The notes below the pieces were generated by a model. That model was given only the letters and a program-made list of their open reading frames with translations. It was not told the DNA's origin and did no database searches. A stretch of DNA of 12,974 nucleotides from an uncultured Lachnoanaerobaculum sp. (GTDB lineage Bacteria; Bacillota; Clostridia; Lachnospirales; Lachnospiraceae), in the NCBI RefSeq assembly GCF_938015485.1, contig NZ_CALLVU010000105.1:1-12974 (forward strand), read 5' to 3'. The position numbers and the translations under genes were made by a program. The stretch's first letter is position 1. The number at the start of each line of letters is the position of its first letter. Positions 1-7,512 of this stretch are shown here, one piece after another.

Positions 1-26
1 ATAATAAAGAATGTGTAAAAAAATTC

Positions 27-68
27 AAACTCACAGAAAATGAAAGTTTCAGGTTCTGTGAGTTTTTT
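27..68 (+). terminator. Intrinsic terminator of an upstream gene
   Basis: A perfect 12-bp inverted repeat (AAACTCACAGAA at 27-38, TTCTGTGAGTTT at 54-65) is followed by a T run through 68. The loop contains a second small palindrome, TGAAAGTTTCA (41-51), that can extend the hairpin. An A run precedes the left arm, so it may also work on the - strand. It closes a transcription unit lying left of the window and separates it from the carboxyltransferase operon. Confidence 0.85.
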
Positions 69-146
69 ATTATTGCCTACCTGTCGGGCTTTTGTATGAC
101 GGTAAAAATTTTGATAGAAATGAATATTATTTCAATGCTTTTTCCC

Positions 147-175
147 TTGTCTTTTTGTTGAATTCATTATAAAAT
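147..175 (+). promoter_or_regulatory. Probable promoter of the Na+ decarboxylase operon
   Basis: TTGTCT (147-152) and TAAAAT (170-175) are spaced by 17 nt and resemble sigma-70/sigma-A elements. Transcription would start near 182, giving a leader of about 50 nt. A perfect TATAAT lies at 203-208 but has no -35 at a usable distance. The rest of 69-234 is AT-rich leader in which no gene or recognisable riboswitch is seen. Confidence 0.4.
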
Positions 176-234
176 AATAAAAGATTGTTTTGTATTTAAC
201 AATATAATTATATTGAGGTAATGGAGGTTAGTAT

Positions 235-1686
235 ATGGCTCAAACAGGCGTTTTGCCTATGAAACGAATTGAAGAATTGCTGGATACCGGAAGTTTTGTG
301 GAAATTGGCTCATATATAAGCGCAAGGAACACAGATTTTAACCTGTCACATAAAGATACCCCGAAGGACGGAGTGTATACAGGTTACGGTACGATTGACA
401 GTAAGTTGGTATATATATACAGTCAGGATGCCGCAGTGCTTGGCGGCTCTATAGGAGAGATGCACGCAAAGAAGATAGTTTCACTATATGATATGGCTAT
501 GAAGACGGGAGCACCGATTATAGGACTTATCGACTGTGCGGGACTTAGACTTGAAGAGTCCTTTGACGCTTTGGATGCATTCGGACAGATATATGCGGCA
601 CAGACAAAGGCAAGCGGAGTGATACCGCAAATTCAGGCAGTCTTCGGTCTTAGCGGCGGCGGAATGGCCGTTAGCAACGGACTGAGCGATTTTGTATTTA
701 TGGAGCAGGATAAGGCAAGAGTATTTGTGAATTCACCGAATGCGATTTATAACAACTCTCAGGATAAAAACGACTATTCAAGTGCAAAGTTTCAGTCCGA
801 GGCGACAGCACTTATAGATTTTATCGGAAATGAGAGTGAAATACTTTCAGGTATCAGAGAACTTATATCCATACTCCCTGCAAACAATGAAGACGATATG
901 TCATATATTGAGTGCAACGATGATTTAAACAGAGTTACACCTGAGCTTGAAGCAAGTATAAAAGACCCTGTGGTTGCGGCAAAGATAATTTCAGACAGTT
1001 TCTATCTGCTTGAAGTAAAGAAAAATTTTGCAAAAGATATGTTTACGGGATTTATCAGACTCAACGGAAATACTGTAGGTGTTGTGGCAAACAGAAGAGC
1101 TTTGTTTGATGAAAAAGGCGAGACTTTACAGGAATTTGATAATGTATTGTCACATCAGGGAGCGGATAAGGCTGCCGAATTTATAAACTTTTGCGACGCC
1201 TTCAATATACCTATTTTGACATTGGTCGATGTGAAGGGATACAGAGCTACAAAGTGTACTGAAAAGAGAATACCTAAGGCGGGAGCAAGGCTTACATATG
1301 CATATGCCAATGCTACAGTTCCTAAGGTAAGTCTGATAGTAGGTGATGCAATAGGCAGCGCTTCACTTTCAATGAACTCAAAATCAATCGGTGCGGATAT
1401 GGTATTTGCATGGGAAAGTGCAAAGATGGGCATGATGAATGCAAGTGAAGCTGTAAAGATCATGTATTCAAAAGAGATTGATGCAAGTGACGATGCGGTT
1501 GCAACTATTGAGGAAAAGACTAAAGAGTATGAGAATCTGCAAAACTCTGTGGTATATGCCGCAAGAAGAGGATATGTAGACGATATTATTACTGTAGCAG
1601 ATACAAGAAAGAGAATTTTAGCCGCATTTGAAATGCTTTTCACAAAGAAGGAAGAAAATCCATATAAGAAGCACGGATCATTTTAG
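235..1686 (+). CDS. Acyl-CoA carboxyltransferase subunit (MmdA/12S-like) of a Na+ decarboxylase or transcarboxylase
   Basis: This 483-residue protein belongs to the crotonase-fold carboxyltransferase family, which moves CO2 between biotin and an acyl-CoA. Two oxyanion-type glycine motifs are visible, one per half: GLSGGGMAVSNG (GGG at 141-143) and VGDAIGSASLSMNS (G370, G374). These match the two-lobed MmdA / transcarboxylase 12S architecture. It is somewhat shorter than typical MmdA (about 510 residues), and its motifs differ from the usual GGSAYVPG and GGAYDVMSS, so it is a divergent branch whose CoA substrate (methylmalonyl-, malonyl- or another acyl-CoA) cannot be assigned. The ATG at 235 has GGAGG at 223-227. 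It is the first gene of a five-gene operon with OadG, biotin carrier, OadB and OadA homologues. The family is clear; the substrate is unknown. Confidence 0.85.
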   Translation: MAQTGVLPMKRIEELLDTGSFVEIGSYISARNTDFNLSHKDTPKDGVYTGYGTIDSKLVYIYSQDAAVLGGSIGEMHAKKIVSLYDMAMKTGAPIIGLIDCAGLRLEESFDALDAFGQIYAAQTKASGVIPQIQAVFGLSGGGMAVSNGLSDFVFMEQDKARVFVNSPNAIYNNSQDKNDYSSAKFQSEATALIDFIGNESEILSGIRELISILPANNEDDMSYIECNDDLNRVTPELEASIKDPVVAAKIISDSFYLLEVKKNFAKDMFTGFIRLNGNTVGVVANRRALFDEKGETLQEFDNVLSHQGADKAAEFINFCDAFNIPILTLVDVKGYRATKCTEKRIPKAGARLTYAYANATVPKVSLIVGDAIGSASLSMNSKSIGADMVFAWESAKMGMMNASEAVKIMYSKEIDASDDAVATIEEKTKEYENLQNSVVYAARRGYVDDIITVADTRKRILAAFEMLFTKKEENPYKKHGSF

Positions 1687-1695
1687 AGGTGAATC

Positions 1696-2427
1696 ATGAA
1701 GAGAATGAAAAGATTTTTATATTTATGTCTGTTTGTGATTGCAATGCTTACGCTTGGTGCCTGCGGAAAGAAAAGTAACAGTGATACACAAATTCCCGAT
1801 CAGCTTAATGAACAGCTTAAGCAACAAGGTGAGGGGCTTTTAACTCAGCTCTATCAGATGGATGAGAAACAGCTTGCTCAGGTAATAGACAGTGCACAAA
1901 AAAGCGATCAGGCCGCATTCATAGAGGGACTTAAAAGCTTTGAAGCAAGTAAAGAGACGGTAGGAGCCTTAAAGGAAATTGATGATACCAAGGTTACACT
2001 TTCTGACGGTAACTATGTCGTTAAGATAAAGTATACCGGAGACAAGAGAAAGTCGGAGATGACACTTGGATTTGATTCAAAGACCAATAATGTATCCGTA
2101 TTTTCCATTACACCTAAGTACAGTGTGGCTGAAAATATGGAAAAGGCAGCATTGAACACCGTACTTGGAATGGGAACGGTATTTGTTATACTTATTTTCA
2201 TATCATTCCTGATAAGCTTGTTTAAGCATATCAATACATTTGAAAATAAGTTAAAGTCAAAAGCAAAAGAAGAACTCACAACGGCTGTGGTCAATACTAA
2301 AAAAGCAGATGAGGATCTTTGTGACGATTTGGAATTGGTAGCGGTTATTACGGCGGCAATAGCCGAGTTTAGCGGAAACGATGCGTCAAGTTTAATTGTT
2401 CGTTCAATAAAGAGAGTTAAGAGATAG
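1696..2427 (+). CDS. Lipoprotein-type OadG-like gamma subunit
   Basis: This 243-residue protein begins with a lipoprotein signal peptide: a basic start, a hydrophobic stretch and the lipobox LGAC with Cys23. A 125-residue region predicted to lie outside follows (about 24-150), with alternating charged helix and beta-rich segments. A single transmembrane helix comes next (about 154-176), then a basic stretch and a C-terminal cytoplasmic segment (212-243: DLELVAVITAAIAEF, then IVRSIKR). That tail resembles the end of OadG-type gamma subunits, which help assemble the Na+ pump by bridging the beta and alpha subunits. Ordinary OadG proteins are about 80-100 residues and lack the lipoprotein domain, so this is an extended form. 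The ATG is 9 nt after the previous stop, with GAGGTG upstream. The gamma assignment rests on position, topology and tail rather than on a strong motif. Confidence 0.7.
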   Translation: MKRMKRFLYLCLFVIAMLTLGACGKKSNSDTQIPDQLNEQLKQQGEGLLTQLYQMDEKQLAQVIDSAQKSDQAAFIEGLKSFEASKETVGALKEIDDTKVTLSDGNYVVKIKYTGDKRKSEMTLGFDSKTNNVSVFSITPKYSVAENMEKAALNTVLGMGTVFVILIFISFLISLFKHINTFENKLKSKAKEELTTAVVNTKKADEDLCDDLELVAVITAAIAEFSGNDASSLIVRSIKRVKR

Positions 2428-2428
2428 T

Positions 2429-2433
2429 GGAGG
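2429..2433 (+). promoter_or_regulatory. Ribosome binding site that fixes the biotin carrier start
   Basis: GGAGG lies 5 nt before the ATG at 2439. The in-frame GTG at 2427 overlaps this site and the preceding TAG stop, so translation from 2427 is unlikely. Confidence 0.85.
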
Positions 2434-2438
2434 TTAAA

Positions 2439-2801
2439 ATGAAAAATTATACTATTACGGTAAACGGTAAATCATATGAAGTATCTGTAGAAGAAAGAGG
2501 TGGAGCAGCGGCTCCTGTTACACCTGTAGCATCCGCACCTGTAGCACCTGCAGTTAAGGCTGCACCTGCATCAAGCGGCAGTGAAGGCAGAGTAAAGGTG
2601 GTTGCACCTATGAGCGGTAAAATCCTTGGAGTAAAGGTAAGTGTAGGACAAGCGGTTAAAAAAGGTGAAGTGGTAGCCGTTTTGGAGGCTATGAAGATGG
2701 AAAATGATATAGTTGCACTTGAGGACGGCACTATTGCAAGTATAAATGTAAATGTTGGAGACAGCGTTGAGACTAATCAAACTCTTGTAACAATCAACTA
2801 G
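2439..2801 (+). CDS. Biotin carboxyl carrier protein of the Na+ decarboxylase
   Basis: A 120-residue biotin/lipoyl carrier. A short N-terminal segment (1-20) leads into an Ala/Pro-rich flexible linker (about 21-47), then a hammerhead biotinyl domain (about 50-120) with the EAMKME motif. Lys86 is the expected biotinylation site. In decarboxylases and transcarboxylase (GcdC, MmdC, the 1.3S subunit) this protein shuttles carboxylate between active sites, and the mobile linker allows the swing. Here it probably serves the 12S-like subunit, the OadA-like subunit and the membrane beta subunit, because neither carboxyltransferase in the operon has its own biotin domain. It sits between the gamma and beta genes, 16 nt before the next start. 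The ATG at 2439 is preferred over the GTG at 2427 because of the GGAGG at 2429-2433. Confidence 0.95.
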   Translation: MKNYTITVNGKSYEVSVEERGGAAAPVTPVASAPVAPAVKAAPASSGSEGRVKVVAPMSGKILGVKVSVGQAVKKGEVVAVLEAMKMENDIVALEDGTIASINVNVGDSVETNQTLVTIN

Positions 2802-2817
2802 TAACCGGAGGAGAAAA

Positions 2818-3969
2818 ATGGATTATATATTAAATACATTATCCAATTTGATTGCTCAGACTGCATTCATGAATCTTACCTTCGGCAATCTTATAATGAT
2901 TTTTGTTGCCTTTATATTCCTTTATTTGGCAATCAAAAAGGGATTTGAGCCTCTTTTATTGGTTCCGATTGCCTTCGGTATGTTACTTGTAAATATCTAT
3001 CCGGATATAATGATAAAGCCTGAGAATTCTACAAATGGAGTGGGAGGCCTGCTTCATTACTTCTATGTTTTGGACGAGTGGAGTATATTGCCTTCACTGA
3101 TATTCATGGGTGTAGGAGCGCAGACGGATTTCGGTCCGCTGATTGCAAATCCCAAGTCGTTCTTACTTGGTGCTGCGGCACAGTTCGGAATCTATGCGGC
3201 TTATTTTATAGCAATACTTATGGGATTCAATGATAAGGCTGCTGCGGCGATATCCATTATAGGTGGAGCCGACGGTCCTACTTCCATCTTCCTTGCAGGT
3301 AAGCTCGGACAGACTGAGTACCTCGGACCTATTGCGGTGGCTGCATATTCATATATGGCGCTTGTACCTATCATTCAGCCGCCTATTATGAAATTCTTTA
3401 CCACAGATGAGGAGAAGAGAATCAAGATGGAGCAGCTTCGTCCCGTATCACAGCTTGAGAAGATACTTTTCCCTATAATAGTAACGGTAGTGGTATGTCT
3501 TATACTTCCTACTACGGCTCCGCTTGTAGGTATGCTTATGCTCGGTAATCTTTTCAAAGAGAGCGGTGTTGTAAAGCAGCTTACAGAAACTGCAGCAAAC
3601 GCAATGATGTATATTGTGGTTATCTTACTTGGAACCAGTGTAGGTGCCACTACAAGTGCCGAGGCGTTCCTTAAGGTTACAACATTAAAGATTGTGGCTC
3701 TCGGACTTATTGCATTTGCTTTCGGTACATGGGCAGGAGTTGTATTCGGTAAGCTTATGTGCAAGCTTACAGGCGGCAAGGTAAATCCGCTTATAGGTTC
3801 GGCAGGCGTATCTGCGGTGCCGATGGCGGCAAGAGTTTCACAAAAGGTAGGTGCGGAGTATGACCCTACAAACTTCCTTTTGATGCATGCTATGGGACCT
3901 AACGTTGCAGGTGTTATCGGTACGGCTGTAGCGGCAGGAACATTTATGGCAATATTTGGAATAGTATAA
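2818..3969 (+). CDS. Na+-translocating decarboxylase beta subunit (OadB/GcdB/MmdB family)
   Basis: This polytopic membrane protein decarboxylates carboxybiotin and couples that to Na+ export. At 383 residues it is typical of the GcdB/MmdB group and shorter than Klebsiella OadB (433). Hallmarks are present: GGADGPTS, with Asp152 matching Asp203 of Klebsiella OadB, and NPLIGSAGVSAVPMAAR, in which Asn323, Gly327, Ser332 and Arg339 match the Na+-pathway residues Asn373, Gly377, Ser382 and Arg389. HAMGPNVAGVIGTAVAAG follows near the C-terminus. The key residues are intact, so the pump is probably active. GGAGG precedes the ATG. It is fourth in the operon, between the biotin carrier and the OadA-like gene. 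Confidence 0.95.
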   Translation: MDYILNTLSNLIAQTAFMNLTFGNLIMIFVAFIFLYLAIKKGFEPLLLVPIAFGMLLVNIYPDIMIKPENSTNGVGGLLHYFYVLDEWSILPSLIFMGVGAQTDFGPLIANPKSFLLGAAAQFGIYAAYFIAILMGFNDKAAAAISIIGGADGPTSIFLAGKLGQTEYLGPIAVAAYSYMALVPIIQPPIMKFFTTDEEKRIKMEQLRPVSQLEKILFPIIVTVVVCLILPTTAPLVGMLMLGNLFKESGVVKQLTETAANAMMYIVVILLGTSVGATTSAEAFLKVTTLKIVALGLIAFAFGTWAGVVFGKLMCKLTGGKVNPLIGSAGVSAVPMAARVSQKVGAEYDPTNFLLMHAMGPNVAGVIGTAVAAGTFMAIFGIV

Positions 3970-3978
3970 GGAGGGATT

Positions 3979-5394
3979 ATGGCAGAAATTAAGAAAAAGC
4001 CTGTTCAGATAGTTGAGACCGTGCTTCGTGATGCACATCAGTCTTTGGTAGCTACCAGAATGACTACGGAACAGATGCTTCCTATAATAGATAAGATGGA
4101 TAAAGTCGGCTACAGAGCTGTAGAATGCTGGGGTGGAGCTACATTTGACGCTTCACTGAGATTCTTACATGAAGATCCTTGGGAGAGACTTCGTAAGTTT
4201 AAAGACGGATTTAAAAATACCAAGCTTCAGATGCTCTTTAGAGGACAGAATATCCTCGGATACAATCACTATGCAGATGATGTTGTAGAATACTTTGTTC
4301 AAAAATCAGTTGCAAACGGTATTGATATTATCCGTATATTTGATGCGCTCAATGATATCAGAAACTTAAAGACGGCTGTAAATGCCGCAAACAAGGAAAA
4401 GAATGCGGAAGTTCAGATAGCTCTTTGCTATACTTTGGGTGATGCATACACTCTTGATTATTGGAAGGATATTGCAAAGAGAATAGAGGATATGGGTGCG
4501 GACTCACTCTGTGTTAAGGATATGGCAGGTCTTTTGACACCTTATGCGGCTCAGGAACTTATAGGAAGCCTTAAGGAATCTACAAAGCTGCCTATAGAAC
4601 TTCATACTCACTATACGGCAGGTCTTGCATCAATGTCACTTTTAAAGGCTGTTGAGTCGGGATGCGATATCATTGATACTGCAATTTCACCTTTTGCACT
4701 TGGTACTTCACAGCCTGCTACAGAGGTTATGGTGGAGACATTTAAGGGAACACCTTATGATACAGGTCTTGACATCAATCTTTTATCTGAGATAGCAGAC
4801 TATTTCAGACCTATAAGAGAAGAGTTTTTAAAGAGCGGACTTCTAAATCCTAAGGTACTTGGAGTAAATATCAATACTTTGAAGTATCAGGTTCCGGGAG
4901 GTATGCTTTCAAACCTTATCAATCAGCTTAAAGAAGCAGGAAAAGAAGATAAGTACAGAGAGGTTTTGGAAGAGATTCCGAGAGTAAGAAAAGACTTCGG
5001 TGAGCCGCCTCTGGTTACACCTTCATCACAGATAGTGGGTACACAGGCCGTTATGAATGTCCTTTCAGGTGAGAGATATAAGATAGTTCCGAAGGAATCA
5101 AAGAAGATAATGCTTGGAGAGTTCGGACAGACTATCAAGCCGTTTAATAAAGAAGTACAAAAGAAGATAATAGGCGATGAAAAACCTATTACCTGCAGAC
5201 CGGCAGACCTTATTCCTCCACAGCTTCCTGAATTTGAGAAAAAGGTTGCAAAGTGGAAAGAGCAGGATGAGGATGTGCTGACATACGCACTTTTCCCTAA
5301 GGTTGCTGAAGAGTTCTTTGAGTACAGAGCGGCACAAAAGACAAAAGTGGATATGAGTAAAGCAGATAAAGAAGCGGGAGCATATCCGGTATAA
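3979..5394 (+). CDS. oadA: Keto-acid carboxyltransferase, OadA / transcarboxylase 5S type without biotin domain
   Basis: A DRE-TIM-like barrel carboxyltransferase that exchanges CO2 between oxaloacetate/pyruvate and biotin. Metal and catalytic residues are visible: Asp18 in TVLRDAHQS, Lys180 in CVKDMAG (the usually carboxylated lysine) and His209/His211 in ELHTHYTAG. The post-barrel conserved domain follows (about 290-450). The protein is 471 residues and ends after AYPV. Standard OadA is about 590 residues with a C-terminal biotin domain, which is missing here; this matches the free-standing 5S subunit of transcarboxylase and some PycB/OadA proteins. The lost domain is supplied by the carrier at 2439-2801. 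GGAGG precedes the ATG, 9 nt after the beta subunit gene. It is the last gene before a terminator. No biotin carboxylase lies nearby, so an ATP-dependent pyruvate carboxylase is less likely. Confidence 0.92.
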   Translation: MAEIKKKPVQIVETVLRDAHQSLVATRMTTEQMLPIIDKMDKVGYRAVECWGGATFDASLRFLHEDPWERLRKFKDGFKNTKLQMLFRGQNILGYNHYADDVVEYFVQKSVANGIDIIRIFDALNDIRNLKTAVNAANKEKNAEVQIALCYTLGDAYTLDYWKDIAKRIEDMGADSLCVKDMAGLLTPYAAQELIGSLKESTKLPIELHTHYTAGLASMSLLKAVESGCDIIDTAISPFALGTSQPATEVMVETFKGTPYDTGLDINLLSEIADYFRPIREEFLKSGLLNPKVLGVNINTLKYQVPGGMLSNLINQLKEAGKEDKYREVLEEIPRVRKDFGEPPLVTPSSQIVGTQAVMNVLSGERYKIVPKESKKIMLGEFGQTIKPFNKEVQKKIIGDEKPITCRPADLIPPQLPEFEKKVAKWKEQDEDVLTYALFPKVAEEFFEYRAAQKTKVDMSKADKEAGAYPV

Positions 5395-5411
5395 ACAAAA
5401 GGTATATTCAC

Positions 5412-5441
5412 AAAATCCCTTACTTAATGTAGGGGATTTTT
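5412..5441 (+). terminator. Terminator between oadA and ktrB
   Basis: An inverted repeat (AAAATCCCTTAC at 5412-5423, GTAGGGGATTTT at 5429-5440) has one G-T wobble and a 5-nt loop. The right arm ends in a T run (5437-5441). It probably ends the decarboxylase operon. It lies only 12 nt before the ktrB start, so partial read-through or attenuation is possible. Confidence 0.75.
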
Positions 5442-5453
5442 ATGTAAGAGAAA

Positions 5454-6794
5454 ATGAAAGAAATAAAGAAAAAAGTTTTAAATCAGTTCAGCAGTGCAAG
5501 AATTATATTATTCGGCTTTATCATTATGATATTTTTAGGTGCAAGTATTCTAAGCCTTCCTGTTTCATCAAGAAGTGGAGAATTTACACCGTTTATAGAT
5601 GCGTTATTTACAGCTACAAGTGCAAGTTGTGTTACAGGACTTATAGTATATGATACGGCTACACATTGGTCTTTATTCGGGAAGATAATAATTATAGTTA
5701 TGATACAATGCGGAGGGCTTGGTGTAGTTACAATGATAGCTGTATTTACACAGGTGGCAGGTAAAAAAATAGGACTCAGGGACAGAGCAACATTACAAAA
5801 TGCTCTGTCAGCCCCACAAATAGGAGGTATTGTTAAACTTACAAGTTTTATATTTAAAGCGACGATTATTATAGAGATGATTGGTGCACTCCTTATGTTT
5901 CCAAGCTTTATGAAAGACTTCGGGGTAACAAAGGGCATATATTATTCGGTATTTCATTCTATATCAGCATTTTGCAATGCAGGTTTTGATTTGATGGGTG
6001 ATGTAAGTAAATTTTCATCTTTGACAAAGTATCAATCCGATATAATGATAAATATAACAATAATGTTATTGATACTAATAGGAGGTCTGGGTTTTCTTAT
6101 ATGGAAGGATATATTTGATTACAGGTTTGATATTAAAAGATATTCCACTCAAACCAAGATAGTTTTTTTAATGAGTACTGTTTTGGTTGTTTTTCCGTCT
6201 GTTTTATTTTTCTTTACGGAGTTTAGCACTTTGAATATTAAAACAAGAGTACTTTCAAGTGTATTTCAAGCTGTCACACCCAGAACGGCAGGATTTAATA
6301 CAATTGATTATACGAAATTCAGTGACAACGGTATAGCAATGACGATTATTTTGATGTTGATAGGTGGAGGCTCAGGATCTACAGCAGGCGGTATCAAGAT
6401 GACCACAATTTTTATTTTAGTTGCTACAATGTGTTCCGTTTTAAAGCAGGACAAAGAGGTAGCGGTATTTAAGAAAAGGATTGAACCGGATATAATAAAG
6501 AATGCCGTTGCGGTATTTGCTTTGGATATATTTTTATTTATAGTCGGATCAATGATTATAAGCGGAATAGAAGGATTTTCGTTGAAAGAAACAATGTTTG
6601 AGTGTGCATCTGCTGTTGCAACGGTAGGACTGACTTTGGGTATTACACCACATCTTGGAATTATTTCAAAAATATTGTTGATCTGTATGATGTATATAGG
6701 AAGAGTGGGCGGTATAACACTTATCTTTGCAGCCGTTAATCCTAAGAATAACGGAAATGCAAGATATCCTAAGGAGCAGGTAGCTGTAGGATAA
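5454..6794 (+). CDS. ktrB: K+ uptake protein, TrkH/KtrB family membrane subunit
   Basis: The pore subunit of a Ktr-type potassium uptake system (446 residues, usual for KtrB). Four M1-P-M2 repeats are visible, each with its selectivity-filter glycine: CVTGL (Gly62), CNAGF (Gly177), RTAGF (Gly280) and TVGL (Gly392). The flexible intramembrane gate after the third repeat is the Gly/Ser-rich MLIGGGSGSTAGGIK (301-315). Homologues import K+ and are gated by a cytoplasmic RCK ring, encoded here by the next gene after a 25-nt gap; in several species uptake depends on Na+. The ATG at 5454 has only a weak AAGAG-like site, and no clear promoter is seen between the oadA stop and this start. Confidence 0.93.
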   Translation: MKEIKKKVLNQFSSARIILFGFIIMIFLGASILSLPVSSRSGEFTPFIDALFTATSASCVTGLIVYDTATHWSLFGKIIIIVMIQCGGLGVVTMIAVFTQVAGKKIGLRDRATLQNALSAPQIGGIVKLTSFIFKATIIIEMIGALLMFPSFMKDFGVTKGIYYSVFHSISAFCNAGFDLMGDVSKFSSLTKYQSDIMINITIMLLILIGGLGFLIWKDIFDYRFDIKRYSTQTKIVFLMSTVLVVFPSVLFFFTEFSTLNIKTRVLSSVFQAVTPRTAGFNTIDYTKFSDNGIAMTIILMLIGGGSGSTAGGIKMTTIFILVATMCSVLKQDKEVAVFKKRIEPDIIKNAVAVFALDIFLFIVGSMIISGIEGFSLKETMFECASAVATVGLTLGITPHLGIISKILLICMMYIGRVGGITLIFAAVNPKNNGNARYPKEQVAVG

Positions 6795-6819
6795 ATTTTA
6801 TAGAAGGTAAAGATTGAAA

Positions 6820-7512
6820 ATGAAAAGTTTTTTGGTAATAGGAGTAGGACGTTTTGGACGTCATTTATGTAAGAAATTATATGAACTTGGATATGATGTA
6901 ATGGCTATAGACAGAAATGAGGACTGTATTGAGCAGGTATTGCCTTATACTTTAAACTCAATGATCGGCGACAGTACAAAGGTTGAGTTTATAAAATCAA
7001 TCGGTGTAAGCAATTTTGATTCTTGTTTTGTGGCAATAGGTGATGATTTTCAAACTTCACTTGAAACAACGTCACTTCTTAGTGAGTGTGGAGCAAAGTA
7101 TGTGGTATCCAGAGCATCCAGAGATACGCAAGCAAAATTTCTTTTAAGAAACGGTGCCGATGAGGTTGTTTATCCTGAAAGACAACTTGCTGAATGGAGT
7201 GCTATAAGATACAGCTCAAATAATATTTCAAATTATATAGAATTACCCGGAGAAAATTCAATATTTGAATGTAAGGTGCCTAAAAGCTGGGAGGGAAAAA
7301 CTGTATTGGAGCTGGATATAAGGAAAAAATATAAAGTTAATATTATGGCAATAAAAAAAGGTGATAACTGGTATATGACTATTACTCCACAGATAAAGTT
7401 TGAAAAGGATCAGGATATAATGGTTTACGGAGCAAATAAATATTTGGAAAAGTTTTTACATTTTGATTCAAGCAATTTTACAACTGAAGAAGAGGCTGAA
7501 GATAATGATTGA
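6820..7512 (+). CDS. ktrA: K+ uptake regulatory subunit, RCK domain protein (KtrA/TrkA)
   Basis: The cytoplasmic gating partner of KtrB, 230 residues. The N-terminal RCK_N Rossmann fold (1-125) has the nucleotide motif VIGVGRFGRHL (Gly8, Gly10, Gly13) with Asp31 of AIDRNE at the ribose-binding position. The RCK_C (TrkA-C) domain occupies about 140-222. This is the single-RCK size typical of KtrA. Members form an octameric ring that opens KtrB when ATP rather than ADP is bound. The ATG at 6820 is preferred; a TTG at 6814 is in frame but sits only 5 nt from the GAAGGT ribosome site (6803-6808). Its stop overlaps the start of the following acetyltransferase gene, so these two genes are probably translationally coupled. 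Confidence 0.93.
   Translation: MKSFLVIGVGRFGRHLCKKLYELGYDVMAIDRNEDCIEQVLPYTLNSMIGDSTKVEFIKSIGVSNFDSCFVAIGDDFQTSLETTSLLSECGAKYVVSRASRDTQAKFLLRNGADEVVYPERQLAEWSAIRYSSNNISNYIELPGENSIFECKVPKSWEGKTVLELDIRKKYKVNIMAIKKGDNWYMTITPQIKFEKDQDIMVYGANKYLEKFLHFDSSNFTTEEEAEDND
7491..7495 (+). promoter_or_regulatory. Ribosome binding site inside the end of ktrA
   Basis: AGAGG lies 9 nt before the ATG at 7505. It selects that start over the upstream in-frame ATG at 7463, which would add 14 residues encoded within ktrA. Confidence 0.6.

Noticed and set aside
123..133. GAAATAATATT on the - strand, identical to 9422-9432 on the + strand
   Set aside because: An 11-base match between two very AT-rich promoter regions is weak evidence for a shared operator, and the dyad is imperfect at the first site.
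203..208. A perfect TATAAT upstream of the first gene
   Set aside because: No acceptable -35 or extended -10 lies at the right distance, and it would give a leader of only about 20 nt overlapping the ribosome site region. The 147-175 pair is a better candidate.
69..234. Possible riboswitch leader before the decarboxylase operon
   Set aside because: No conserved aptamer core or transcription-attenuation hairpin is visible after the inferred start site; the leader is short.
1155..1643. A 162-residue open frame on the - strand inside the carboxyltransferase gene
   Set aside because: It is antisense to well-supported coding sequence, has no ribosome site and no recognisable family. Similar long antisense frames at 3375-3779, 4923-5411, 5483-5938 and 10770-11123 were rejected for the same reason.
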